Source: Ichthyophonus hoferi (Eukaryota; Opisthokonta; Ichthyosporea; Ichthyophonida; Ichthyophonidae). From it: 38,213 bases of DNA. Positions 1 through 11,559 of the stretch are shown here, piece by piece; positions within the stretch are counted from its first letter, which is position 1; every line of letters begins with the position of its first letter. Made by a program: the position numbers and the translations under genes. The stretch covers positions 5,141-43,353 of the forward strand of contig NAOQ01000196.1 in NCBI GenBank assembly GCA_002751075.1. The letters are read 5' to 3'. A model generated the notes under the pieces. That model made no database searches and was not told where the DNA came from. It was given only the letters and a program-made list of their open reading frames with translations.

Positions 1-49
1 TTATTATTATTATTATTATTATTATTACTGTTATTATTACTATTATTAC

Positions 50-93
<44 letters not shown>

Positions 94-117
94 TATTATT
101 GTTATTATTATTATTGT
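1..117. repeat. (ATT)n microsatellite
   Basis: Nearly uninterrupted TTA/ATT trinucleotide repeat with a few C or G interruptions, starting at the window edge, so its true length is unknown. Confidence 0.95.
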
Positions 118-130
118 ATTGTTTAAATAG

Positions 131-670
131 GAATATCTAACTTGGTATTTTTTTTTTTTGGTAGCTATTAACTATTCAATATTATTAGCAGTTATTATTA
201 GATATATAATCTGAAAAAATAGCTAATGCAATCTTGCAATCTATTGGTGTTGAATGGCAAGCCAAAATAATTAATTAAAATTGAGCCAGCCAATGGCAGA
301 GGTCCCGCGAATATAACACGAGTATAATAAGCCATTTCAAATCATATATTCTGGGATCCAGATAGCACATCCGGCTGGCTGAATTCTTTAATAATATGAT
401 GTTAAGAGAGGAATATTTAATTAATTTAGAGATTTTGTTATATAACTATAAATATTTAATACTATTGGCAATTATTACTTCATATAGCCTGGAAAAATAG
501 CTAGTGCAATCTATTAGCATTCCAAGATTCTATAAAAATAGAACCAGCCAATGGTAGAAATCCTGCAACTATATATATAAAGCCATTTCAGATTATATGT
601 TCTTGGGGTACAGATAGAACATTGCTTAGACATCCTGCCTAAGAGAAGTCCTGCTGACTTGTTTAGTAAT
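131..670. repeat. Diverged tandem duplication, unit about 280 bp
   Basis: Two diverged copies lie head to tail, roughly 131-408 and 409-670. Shared landmarks in order are GGAATATYTAA, GAAAAATAGCTARTGCAATC, CCAGCCAATGG, AAGCCATTTCA and CAGATAG. Indels separate the copies, so the duplication is old. No coding frame survives in either unit and no known family was recognised. Confidence 0.75.
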
Positions 671-1990
671 AAAAATGTCTTAGCATATCTGTACTCCGTA
701 TATGCAAAGAGGCATGTTTAAACGACTACAATTTGATGTTCTCTCATTCTCTAAACGAATATAGGTCACAGGAACACTCCTGCCTCCATCTATTATTCCC
801 AACATGATAGCAGAGAAAGCTGAAATAACTTATCATGGCCAAAAAAACATGGTAATTCTATGTTAACTCAACGATCCAAAAATGCCAAAATATTTTTACC
901 CAAACCCTACATCCATTCACTGACTTCCACGTGTGGAGATTCGATTTTATTACACCTACACACTGCCTTCAAATATGCAGTTGAGCTACCCAATATGTCC
1001 AGCTTCAAAGTAGCACCAAGGCAATACGCAAAACAATTGGAAAGCTCCCACATTATCACCTCAGTCGCCAATCGCCAGAGCTAGAGCCAGAGCCAGAGCC
1101 AGATTAAGACTCTGAGTCGGAGCCAGAGCGAATTGAATCATTTAGCATACAGTTTGATGAACTGCCTTGCGTTTTTTTCACATTAGGGGGCATAACACGG
1201 CCACTTCTAAATGTCATCAGGAATTATCTAGTTTATTTAGCGAGCAACAAGCCTACAGCTAAGTATTAACTAAATTATGGTTTTTTTCAATAATAAAAAG
1301 GAAAAGTTATACAAAACATCTACTTCAATATACATAATGGGTATATTGGAAATAGGACTAGTATCTGTTGTACTGAGTTCTATCAGGCTGTTGTTGTTAG
1401 GTAAAGGGCAGGCTAGAGCTTTAGCTAACGACACTTAAATTTCCCTTTGTTAATCAACGGGTAAAGGAGCTTTTAAATTTTTACTTGGTGATGTATTGTG
1501 TATTTAATAACTGTAATCCAATTATGGCTGTGTGTATATAGTTATGGGATTATTATTACCAGAGAAATTAACACCCGATTCAACTAGTTAGTCTTCCATA
1601 TAGCAAAATATTTGAATTATCTACTTCAACTTCCTTGGCAACTATAGACATAATATGAAAAAAAAAAAAAAAAGCACATAAATTGAACTGCAAATATTGG
1701 CGACTGAGAGCGGTGCTTATTATTGGTTGTTTTCTGTTCCTTTTATACTTTCCTGACCTTTGCATAGCTCGGGTCTTACTTTTGGTTAACATCTGCATAG
1801 TCGTATTCAATAACCTAAGTGGGACCAATCATAAATATATTTATTGGCAAATTCAATTCATAAAAGATCACAGAGATCTACTAAGATTGTCTCATCTTAT
1901 TTTATCTTATCTCGATAATTTTATACTATCGTGTTCTTATTTGGATGGCTTGGTCTTTTAACATAAAGAAATAAGCTGTAGCAAAAAAAA
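671..1990. other. Gene-poor stretch, possible relic coding at 860-1084
   Basis: No confident gene. A 74-codon plus-strand ORF (860-1084) and an open minus-strand frame overlap each other in a less AT-rich patch. Neither has recognisable domains or splice context. A short hexanucleotide GAGCCA repeat follows at 1076-1130. A 17-bp string at 1246-1262 (AACAAGCCTACAGCTAA) recurs at 9866-9882, suggesting a shared mobile-element fragment. Poly-A runs lie near 1658-1673 and 1983-1994. Confidence 0.4.
1076..1130. repeat. GAGCCA hexanucleotide repeat
   Basis: Short imperfect run of GAGCCA units, interrupted in the middle and resuming near 1118. Confidence 0.7.
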
Positions 1991-1994
1991 AAAG

Positions 1995-3275
1995 CATTAA
2001 ATGCTTTGATTCTAACAATTATATTTAATTGGGACTAGATGTTTAGTGCAATCTAAAAGTGTAAATTTATCGGGACTTTTAAATCGTATTGGTCAATGAT
2101 TTTTTATCACACACATAATAATTGAAAATATGCATGTGATACATGCATCTAGAATGATCTTTTGAATAATCATTAGACAACTTGATAACAATTTATCCAA
2201 TGCGAGTTTCAGATTAATCCTAATTTCAAGTTGTGTATAATAAAGTTGGTTAAGGTATAAGACTTAAAAATTCTGGAAAAGTAATGACTCAACAGAACGA
2301 AGAGGCTCTGTGCCGAACGATCGAAAAATACAAAAAGAAGATCGTTTCTGCAACAGGAGACCAGTCGGGATCCAAAGTCACCAAGGCGGAAAAGAAGCTA
2401 AAAATTCAGTTCACTCCAGACTCAAGTGATATCAACTCACCTTATGACAACTTTTTAAGGAAGAGGACAAAGTCCCAAGTTCAGAGGCTGGAGGCCGGTG
2501 GAATCGAATCTGAAGAAAACGGTAAAATGGAGAATCGACAGATGTCTGTGGGCTCCGAAGAAGAGCTCTCTGAAGACACTGCAGATTACAACGGGGTCAT
2601 GGGCCCGACACGTTTTTACTGCGCACTAGTTTTGGTTTGAAGACACTTCACCAGCACTGGTTTTTACATTTTCCGTATATACTACGCACACTCACAACAA
2701 CGCTAATTATTAAGTTAATTACAGTACATGCGCCCAGTTTTTTCTTAATTAATTAGATTAATTTAATATGGAATAAATTTAATCAATTTAAAACAATTTA
2801 AAATTAAACACAGCCTCTTCGTTCTGGTGAGTCATTATTTAATTACAATTCTTGTACCTTAATTTTGTTATATACAATTTGAAATCAGATTCATTCTGTA
2901 ATTTACATTGGGTAAGTTGCTATCAACGGATTGTCTAATGATCATTCAAAGATTCATTCTGGATGCCATGCATCATATATATAACATCAATCACTATGTG
3001 CGCCATTAAAAATCGATGACCAAGACTACTTAAAAACTACGGTAAATCTACACTTCTAGACTGCACTAAATATCTACAATTAAATATAATTAATGGTATC
3101 ATTCAAAGAATTAACTATCGCTAATTAATGTCTAGTCTTAATTACCGATTGAAACCTTATTCTACGCTTCTTACCATCTAGAGGATCAATGTTATATATG
3201 CAATAATTATTTTGTACAAGACATCATAATTTGTTTTTGGCTAATTTTTTTCTAGAGACTGAAATACTTCAATAT
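1995..3275. mobile_element. Element with long terminal inverted repeats
   Basis: The left arm (about 1995-2312) reads as the diverged reverse complement of the right arm (about 2812-3115). Matching landmarks include TTTAGTGCAATC near 2041 against GACTGCACTAAA near 3058, ATCATTAGACAA near 2168 against TTGTCTAATGAT near 2931, and the ATGACTC start at 2284 against GAGTCAT near 2829. The right side continues to about 3275 and is homologous to 17100-17515. The centre carries a 118-codon ORF. The structure suggests a fold-back or TIR DNA transposon, or its non-autonomous derivative. No transposase motif was recognised and no target-site duplication was resolved. Confidence 0.7.
2284..2640 (+). CDS. 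118-residue charged ORF inside the inverted-repeat element
   Basis: The ORF runs from ATG to TGA in a patch clearly richer in G+C than its AT-rich surroundings. The protein is Lys/Glu/Ser-rich, with a basic stretch at about residues 15-50 (EKYKKKI, KAEKKLKI), a second basic patch RKRTK near residue 60, an acidic segment EEELSED near 94-100, and a short hydrophobic end. It is low in hydrophobic content and likely disordered. I do not recognise a family. The start codon and first codons lie inside the left arm. An inverted copy of them sits in the right arm at about 2812-2836, where it would read MTHQNEEAV before the frames diverge. It could be an element gene, a captured 5' exon, or chance. 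Confidence 0.4.
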   Translation: MTQQNEEALCRTIEKYKKKIVSATGDQSGSKVTKAEKKLKIQFTPDSSDINSPYDNFLRKRTKSQVQRLEAGGIESEENGKMENRQMSVGSEEELSEDTADYNGVMGPTRFYCALVLV

Positions 3276-3937
3276 ATATAAATAAGATAATAGATATATG
3301 CACACATGTGGTGCACCAATTATATAAAAATATGATTCGTTTATGTTATATTGGTAATGATTGGATGATGTACATGATTTATGTACATCAATCCAGAGAT
3401 TGCAAAGGTCAAAAAGATGTGGAGGGGAAAGGGTCAGGTACTGCATTTTTATTTTTCAATCTATTCAAAGTCAGTTAAAATGTTTTGTTGTTGTTGTAAT
3501 TAATACAAGCATAACGGGACAAATTATATACATATATCATACAGCCCCAAATTAAAATCATTATTATGTCACTACTTAACGGTTATGTCAACAAACATAA
3601 TGACTGGCTCTAGCATTTTTTTGATTAAAGTCTAATATTATTGGTGGTTGGGGGGTCATTGCGCGTTTTGGTAAATAGAATTATGTTGATTGGTAAATCA
3701 ATGCTGATTGAAAATGGGTCAAATCATGATATAAATGTAATTATCTGGTTAATATGTCTGGAAACCTTTTTCCATTTGCTTTTTATTTTAAAATAATTTC
3801 TGCATGTATTAAAACCAAATAAATAATATTTGGCTATTTACCAATAAAGCAATTAATATAGCTTTTCATTTTAGCAGGAAAATGTACCAACCCCATTCTA
3901 ATTTTATTTTTGCCCACATTCATTGAACCGTATTAGA
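3276..3937. other. AT-rich intergenic spacer
   Basis: Two 64-codon overlapping ORFs on opposite strands (3252-3446 and 3361-3555) lack domains or splice context and look like chance. I see no other feature before the promoter at 3938. Confidence 0.5.
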
Positions 3938-4022
3938 CCAATCGAAATACGCGTATCTACTCAATGAAAGATAAGATTTAGCCAATCACAAGCAAGGTTG
4001 ACACCGTACAACAATATATATA
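3938..4022 (+). promoter_or_regulatory. Core promoter: two CCAAT boxes and a TATA box
   Basis: CCAAT pentamers lie at 3938-3942 and 3982-3986 (the latter as GCCAATCA). They are followed by TATATATA at 4015-4022. Spacing fits an RNA polymerase II promoter with a start site near 4045-4055, about 125 bp before the ATG at 4177. Confidence 0.6.
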
Positions 4023-4176
4023 GACATACAATGGCCTTAGTTCCTTATTCTCAAACACAATCAACAAAGTACACGATTTAATTGCTGGACCTACACAAGT
4101 GCACCCAGCTTATCCGACCTCAATATTACAAATCAAGCATAAATCACTTTGCTGACTATCCTTTTAAAACGAAAAT

Positions 4177-5630
4177 ATGCAGCTTTCGATCATTCTAACT
4201 GCTTTGGCCGCAGCCGCTTGCACTGTCTCATCAGTTGCCATCCCTTACAGACACATGGTCGAAATGAACTTGAAAGACCTACCCTCCGATAATACATATT
4301 TTGCCACAAACCTTAGCAATAATATTGATCTCAGTGTGGATGAAACTACTAGCAAAAATGACGATAGTGTTTTTGCACGTCTTAAAATTGTATGTCCAGA
4401 TTGTTAAATATTTAGATAAACGGTATTCAGTATAACATCAACTATTAGTTGGATATTACTGGATCCTGTTGTCTAGTTGCTGTATTAGGTACTAAAGCAA
4501 TTTTATATTATTTAAATAATATTAATTGAATTAGCTTGAAGGGAATACTTTATGGTTGAGGGCAGAACTGAAAAGCTGTTTAAAGACATTTTGGAGATCT
4601 AGATAATAAGAGTACATATATCATAAGAGAATACAATAGTAACTGCAATAATCCGATAGTAAAGGTTAATAGTCAAGGCAGAAATTGCATATAGAATTTT
4701 CAATGTGAAATTAATTAGATAGGTCGAACGGGTGAAATACTGGTATCTCACCGTCATTGGTCCATCTCACCAATAAATAAAACTGCTAAGTTTATGGAGT
4801 TTAATTGTCCAAGATCAATATTATTTTCTTTATTAAAATTTTTCCCCTCCTATGTGTATTAGAACCTTAAAAAGTATGATGACAAATACCGCTGCTTGGA
4901 ATTTTCCCATTACATTTCAAGTCACTGTGATCATTTAACACTATTACCATACTTACTTTTTTAGACCTCCATAGCACACTATGATCTCTAACAACATAGA
5001 TTGCATTTATCTACATTAGGCTAATCATGCTATCGATTAAGATCCTCCATCGGACTAATCAAATATCTTTATCAGGGTATAATCTATTTTTATATCCTAG
5101 ATTAAGTTAGCTAATTGGCCTGATCTAGACTAAAATTACATTTTAACACCGACATCACCCATGATATAAGATCAACGGCCAGTTTTGAAGTACTTACTTT
5201 TACAGATCAAATTACTTTTTATTGCGATGAGAACTAAGTAATACAGTTTACTTGCTGTCAAAATACCACATTGGTATGCTCCAATCAGGAAACTTCTGCA
5301 AGGGAGAATGGTTCGGTGTAATCGTGCTATATATAGATACCATAAAATAGATTATATGTTTTAATGGTTATTTTTATTTTTTAAGTTTCAAAGGCGTGTG
5401 CCCTTTAAGACCAATCTAGTCAGCTGCTTACTCATTAGGTTATTGTCATATACAAGTATCACAGTAAAACAATTATAATATATCCTTTACAGATGCTGCA
5501 ATATCCTTTTAAAATAGTATCGACTGATTATCGGTTGTTATCTGGTAACGGTGCCACCAATGAAATCCAGTCTTCTGACATGCGAGTCAATGTGAATGCA
5601 GCTCCTAACGGTTTTAACAATGTTAAATAA
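4177..5630 (+). CDS. Two-exon small secreted protein, function unknown
   Basis: Exon 1 is 4177-4389 and exon 2 is 5493-5630, joined in phase 0 across an intron with a GTATGTCC donor and a pyrimidine-rich TCCTTTACAG acceptor. The product would be 116 residues. Residues 1-21 form a textbook signal peptide: a hydrophobic core of Leu/Ile/Ala, then small residues before IPYRH, so cleavage after Ala21 is likely. The mature part is about 95 residues, Asn/Ser/Asp-rich, with one N-glycosylation sequon (NLS at 45-47) and no cysteines. Without splicing, exon 1 reads on to a stop at 4405-4407 and gives a 76-residue form ending in VCPDC. A TATA/CCAAT promoter lies upstream and AATAAA lies 37 bp past the stop. 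No domain is recognised. The gene structure is inferred; the secretion signal is clear. Confidence 0.6.
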
Positions 5631-5666
5631 CTAAACTAATAATAGGCCATCTATACAAAGATAAAA

Positions 5667-5672
5667 AATAAA
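5667..5672 (+). terminator. AATAAA polyadenylation signal
   Basis: Canonical hexamer 37 bp after the stop codon of the small secreted-protein gene. Confidence 0.55.
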
Positions 5673-5941
5673 TAGCCGGCCATCGTGTATGTCTACAATC
5701 CAGTTGCTATAGTGGTATCCAATAAGACGCAACTGCTTCATATATTCAACTACATAAACAAAGAGCGTGTGCCATTGTCATTTAAAAGTACAGAATTCTG
5801 CATAAATGGTATTAATCATAGGTCACATAGTGGGTATAGTCTACCTATACGGCACACACTCTCTCTATCCCATTCGTGTATTAGTATATATATATATTGG
5901 TAGGTTATTATGTAACAACTACAGAGGTGGACAGTAATCCT

Positions 5942-8900
5942 TTACAGTGGCCTATATCCAGATAGCTTGCTTAAATCCACGTTGGTAAGTTTCACGATAC
6001 TAAAATTAAGGTTAAGGAGTTACAGAGGATAGATAGTATGGGAGAAGGCTGCAGTCTATATAATATTAACGATTTACATATAGCTATAGGTGTGTGCATA
6101 AAAAAATAAAGACATCAGTTGTGAAACTTTCACAGAAAAATAAGAGCTCTAAGCGAGAGGATATAAGTAGATTGGTAGTAACAGGTATATATTATAGACA
6201 AAATACAATATACGGATCCGCCAATATAATGACAATGACAGATAAGATAATATACATATCAGAGGAGGGATTACTGGGAAAGAGGGGTAGAAATAAAAGA
6301 AAATGACCATAAAATACCATACAGCACCACACAATATATATTAGAGAAGGTAAGTTAAAGGCAGGATACGGGGCCAGTGACTCGGCCGTCTTGGCGACAG
6401 TCTTACTCATCGTCTCGGTCCTAATAGAGGTAGCCACCGCACTGACTTCCACTGCACCCCCCTTAGTGTTGATTGGTCTATATAATTAATGTCATATTTG
6501 TCCAATAGATATCTAGTACTATCATTGTATCCTAGCAACGGTTGTAAATCCCTGTCCTCCTTAAGGCTCCAAGCATGTTTAGTAAATAATATAGTGGTTA
6601 CCGCTAACCCACCACACTTCATTATAAGTTAAAAACTAATGATAGAAGCTGATAGGTTAGCAACAAATCATGCAATTCATTACTCCAAAAAACGCTTATA
6701 TCAATATTTTTAAAAAACTTTCCATCGAATTACATGCCCACCTACCTAAAGCAGAGCTGGTGATTGGTACTTTAGTTTCTATATTTCCACGTGTTTCCAA
6801 CTAGGAGAAAAAGAGAGACAAGGATTAGTAATAAAGGTACTAATATATAGTATTAATGCCTATTAACAAAATATGGTAACTGCCACACACCGCCCCCTTA
6901 GCTATTATAGATATCACTTGTTTAACGAGAAATCCCTTTAAACTTGACAAACATAGCTAGAGTTACCAGACACCTAATGAAAAGAAATGTACATTAGACC
7001 TTTCATGTATTAAAAAACGTATAGGCGAGTTATGGTATGCATACATTATAGGAATACCAGCATAAAAATAGAAAGAGGGCAAGATAATCTAAGCAAGAAA
7101 CATAGAAGGAAATAATAACAAGAAGAGAGAGAAATGGTATGATAGGATAAACATAATGCCCACTTTATATAGCATGGAGATAGCAATGTTCACTCCATCG
7201 TGAGTGAAGATGTGGCCTTCCTTATACACCTCATAGTCAAACCTGTAGGTTCCACCAATAAGAATGCATCAAGTCATCTCGTTGCCATGCTAGATATATC
7301 TTAATTCCAATGTGTTGTCTCTACAATCAGTATCTTCACACTGAAACAAATATAAACCACATTGATTGCCTAGATATTATGCTACCAATCTCCCTATATA
7401 TAGACTGACAGCCTTAGTTTTTCCATAGGTGGATATTGACTAATGAAACGCAGACTGTACGATATTATCTCAAAGTCCTCATTGGTTATGGTGAGACCCA
7501 TATATAGTCATGCATATAAGGTAAGCTAGGGCCACAAAGAAAAACAACCGAGGGAGGAGAAAGGTATAAGACACTAAATAGAATCAAGCCACTGGCAGAT
7601 AAAGATAGAGTGAGCCAATAGAAAAAGGAGAGATACGACCAATAGAGGGAAGGAAGATATATATAAAGTATGCTTACAGGTTATACCTATATCAAAAAGT
7701 TTAACTTCTATGTGTTAATTGTGTAAGTCACGATTAGGAATTATGAGGTCACGTAGCCCCGTATTCATGTATACGTATATATAAATATAGACATCATAAA
7801 AAGATATAGTGGCATGAAAGAATGTATAATATGTACACTTATAATAAACCACACACATAAATCCCATGGCTTCCAGTAGGCCTTGAGGGTCCCCTACTAT
7901 CTCGTCCACCAGGGTAATACCTCTTAACAGTACACCATTTCTAGAAGGCTCGTTAGGGGCTATGTGATACAGCTGCCTGTATATCCATGTGTAGGATAGT
8001 ATGTTAGTACAATAATCATTAGGATAATAGTACCATAGTATAACCGAGTGATAGTATGATGACATGATAGGATGTGTGTATGAATCAATATGGAATCGTA
8101 TAGGAGGGTAAATATGATAGGAGGGAGAGAGGTTGCTAGAAGACTCCTTCATTCTTATCTGCTATTGGTTACTACATAAAGAAAAACACACGACTCTTCT
8201 TGACTAATGTAATCCAGTGCTATTAGATCTGAATCACAAATAACTTCACCTCATTGGCTTACCCATTCTATTCACCCACCAATCACTGTCCTCATAAAAA
8301 CAGGAAAGACCAACGATAAGGTATATAACAACTAGTGCGTCTTATAGAGCCAATAAAAATATCTTTCCCCCTTAAAATATTATATATCCGCATCTACAGC
8401 CATATAGGCTCATCCAGACATTTACACATGTGTTAATCTTAAGATAAGCCAACCATTATGCCTTCCAATCCTTGAGCTAATTTGAATATCAAAATTTAAA
8501 GGTAAGCTAAGGGTCAATAACCATTGGTAGATCACACGTCATTGTATCAACATACTATTTATAATAACTACAACACCCTCTCTTAGTCGTCCATTAATGT
8601 CGCTACTATACTTGCCACGTCAATTAATTTTAACCAACGAATCATGGACCGTTATCCAGTAACAATAAGATCAGTTTACATTAAAGGGAATCAAACAATT
8701 AATATCACTTCATTTGAAAGCATACCATATAGGGGGGCTTTTGCTATTAACATTAAATTTACGAGCCCTTATTCTTACTGGCCCGCCGGTCTGCGTCGCA
8801 TTTACTGCAAGATAATAATTGGTCTGTTAGTTATATAAACCATTTATAATATATATATAAACGCATTTAGTTAAATACCGTTGACCGCATATGCCAATGT

Positions 8901-9053
8901 CCACCAATAAGACTAACTCTGCCCCCGCTTCCCTAGCAACCTACCCATGGTATATATTAATTCGTGGCAGTTATAAGTGGGTTGACTGGCCAGTCCGCAC
9001 AGTCCTTGGGCCCTTTGTAAAAGCCCCTCGATGGAACCGGCTACCACACTACC
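5942..9053 (-). CDS. MED18: Mediator complex subunit 18 (MED18)
   Basis: MED18 is a Mediator head-module subunit that folds as a beta-barrel and works with MED20 to bridge activators and RNA polymerase II in the nucleus. Exons in gene order: 9053-8945, 8804-8726, 7976-7857, 7242-7164, 6800-6746, 6451-6370 and 5999-5942. All phases agree and give 193 residues before TAA. With a short first exon (candidate 9676-9656) the total is near 200; the human protein is 208. Family landmarks in order: GSVVAGSIEGLLQRAQGLC (human GSVLDHSLESLIHRLRGLC), RIRARKF, LLEAMGFMFDYEVYKEGHIF (human FLMEMGF...HEFVAKGHLF), ALVEVSAV (human YLVELSVV) and LAPIVKLTNVDLSKL at the C terminus. The last intron carries U12-type signals. 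The first exon is the only uncertain part. The gene converges on the secreted-protein gene, about 310 bp between stops. Confidence 0.92.
6000..6369 (-). other. U12-type GT-AG intron in MED18
   Basis: On the minus strand the donor reads GTATCCTGCC, matching the first seven bases of the U12 consensus GTATCCTTT. The branch site CTCCTTAAC (plus 6011-6019) matches 8 of 9 bases of TTCCTTAAC, with its adenosine 12 nt from the AG. The exons it joins give SLAP|IVKL in the right phase (two bases plus one), which aligns with the MED18 C terminus. Confidence 0.8.
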
Positions 9054-9655
9054 CTGTTGATAACATTCGAATAGTTGCTAGGGTGGAGAGGAGGAGAGGG
9101 AGAGGAAAGCGTGTAGACAGTGGGATCAAGATATATATATATATATGATGAGAGAGACAAACAGTTGAGATAGATAAGGAGATAAGGCAGATGAGCGGGT
9201 AGATGATTGATTGTAAGGGGTGGGAGAGAGAGAAGAAAGAGAAAATAAGACCAGAAAGTCGCCACTGTTAGAAAAGGCAGATTTAAAATTAAAGGAAGAA
9301 GTTTATTGATGTAAGCGATGCAAGCCAGATCTCCTGCTTCCATGCCATCTCATATATATATAAACTGTGAATCTATTATATGCATATTTGGGTTCTCTCT
9401 TTCTTTCTCATTTTTGTTTAATGTATTTTAGCTATAAGAATTCATGTATACGTATGTATGTATGTATGTATATAAGTATGCATGTATGTATTCCTAAAGT
9501 GTTTACGTATATCTGTTCATCCATAAGCACGTATGAAAGCCTAAATATTTTTTTCAGCTTATGTCACAGTTCGATTCATGTGTGTATGATGAAACATCTG
9601 TGTATTGTGTATGGTAGTGTATAGGTATCTTTCCCACTGGGTAATCCCTGCTTAC

Positions 9656-9676
9656 ACGCACACCTATACCTATCAT
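9656..9676 (-). CDS. MED18: Candidate first exon of MED18
   Basis: ATG followed by six codons (MIGIGVR) ends in phase 0 at a good GTAAGC donor. This is the phase needed by the next exon, which starts GSVVAGS. The hydrophobic strand fits the first beta strand of MED18, which ends just before the GS(V/I) motif. The exon is tiny, and another ATG plus GTAAGA donor exists near 9790, so this is only the better of two candidates. Confidence 0.3.
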
Positions 9677-10262
9677 AACTCCTCCTCCTCTCTTTTTGTG
9701 ACTCTACCTATATTGTTGTGTGTTCACATATTTGAATATGCTACTATAGGTGAATATTAAGGAAGGTATGTCTTGCTCTCCATTCTTACAGCAATATACA
9801 TAAAATGTTATTTTAACTATTATCTCTTTATATTCTTATATATACGCGATACAGTTTGTGTTGAGAACAAGCCTACAGCTAAATGCTTTTAAAATTGATG
9901 CACCACAAAATAAAAAAGATATATATATATTAAAAGGGTTGCCACCTGGTATAAGGCAGTGACCGAGTAGGGAAGAGAGGTATGTTAGTACAACACTACC
10001 TGGGTATTATCCCTTGGTTTACCAGTACTCCCTTTATTAGTAGGTGGCCCAATGTTCCGCTGCATGTTGCTATAGGTTACTAGACAGTAGCTAGGCGTGT
10101 ACTATAAAGCCACTATAAGGGTAACCTATATCCTTAGCACTACAATAATGGTAGTATGGAGATATATATGTATGATGGTAATACAGTTTTGAATAGAGTT
10201 TAAGTACGTCGGTGATGTGATCAAGATCATATAATGAGATTAATTGTTACTCAATATATGTA

Positions 10263-10373
10263 TGTTAGATTAAGTGAGTTAATCAGCTTGATCTAAACTT
10301 AATCCATATGTATATATTATAGATTAAGTGAGTTAATTATCTTGATCTAACCTTAATCTATATTATAATATGA
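10263..10373. repeat. Two tandem palindromic units AGATTAAG...CTTAATCT
   Basis: Two head-to-tail units of about 53 bp. Each starts AGATTAAGTGAGTTAAT and ends CTTGATCTAA.CTTAATC, so each can form a hairpin. A diverged single unit lies at about 5098-5140 inside the intron of the secreted-protein gene. The family is unknown. Confidence 0.65.
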
Positions 10374-11559
10374 GATTAAATTGTAACGATCAGATTTTCT
10401 AATCGGAAATTGCGACCACAAGTGATGGTATGAGCCATAACATTTTCAATTAAGCATCGCATGATCTCACGCTTCTCAAGGTTTCAACAGCTCAGGAGCT
10501 TCTGAAGCAACTGTAATGGTGATTTAGCAACTATATCCTTATAGCCTACATTGTAGCCAACCGATATATATTATTATTATTATAAGATCTCTTTTTCGAC
10601 ACATAAATAAGTTAGCAGGTAGAAGTTTTATCTTAATAATTTTATTAAGTGCATTGTTATCAATAGAAAATGCAAGCATTTAGCTACACTTACTTATATG
10701 TATGATGAACACCTCACCTCCTAATAATGACATCATACTATTGCAACAGGCCATCCGTTAATGCTGGAGAGAGAAAGATTGGGACTTTTGTGTTCACTCG
10801 TTGTTATAACTGTCATCTATTCTGACTAGACTAGAAGGTTGCTAGAACTTAAGTTAGTGCCTTTATCTTTATATGCCTTAGGAGCAGTGCGTGTGAGTGC
10901 TTTCCAGGGTAAAACTTAAATATAACAAGTTAATGGACTAGCCAAATAAATAGTTTCATATAATGGAGTTATGCAGGTCAATAATGGCTGTACTGTAATA
11001 CTCTATGGTTTATATGCAAAAGACCAATGTAGTAAAGCAAGGGAGGCACAGTGGTCCCAACAAGTGTCTTGTCTTTCGGGTTATATTGACCCCTATGTTT
11101 ACATTCTACACTTTACATTATTCTAGCTGACATGAGCCTAATATACCCCTTAAGCCACGTTTATATATATTACAAAAAACCGATTTCCTTTTATCCAGTA
11201 GTTAAATTCCCATTTAAAAAAATATAAATAGATCTTTCCTTCATCCCAAGGCGGAATCAATCACCCACTAGTCGCATAGCCCTGTTTAGGATGCGACATA
11301 TATTTACAGTATTAGGCTAATTTTGTACCTTTTGCTTTTAGAGAATGAAAACATATTCTATAGTTGTATAAAGTCTCATAATTCAGCTAGAAATATGCTC
11401 TTTTCTTTTGATAATTAAACACACGAGATTATACTATGACTCTAGGTCATATTTGTCAACAAATATTTGGTGGATATCTTAAAATATTTTTAAATAGTTT
11501 TAAGAAATGATTTTTTGCTTTAGGCTTAGGTTTTCACTAACTATATTATTCTCCTTAAT

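Noticed and set aside
6094-6306. 70-codon plus-strand ORF and a hydrophobic plus frame at 6361-6490
   Set aside because: They lie in MED18 intron and antisense to MED18 exon 7. The minus-strand reading aligns with MED18; the hydrophobic plus frame is its mirror.
7715-8152. 145-codon minus ORF, first read as a possible PUB domain
   Set aside because: Only the 7857-7976 part is coding, as MED18 exon 4; the rest is intron read-through.
8644-8838. 64-codon plus ORF
   Set aside because: Antisense to MED18 exon 3, which is explained by homology and splice phase.
9565-9580. tRNA B-box-like GTTCGATTC
   Set aside because: No A box or cloverleaf upstream.
10440-10520. Short plus-strand open piece ending TAQELLKQL then a stop
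   Set aside because: No partner exon or convincing acceptor; the opposite strand is equally open.
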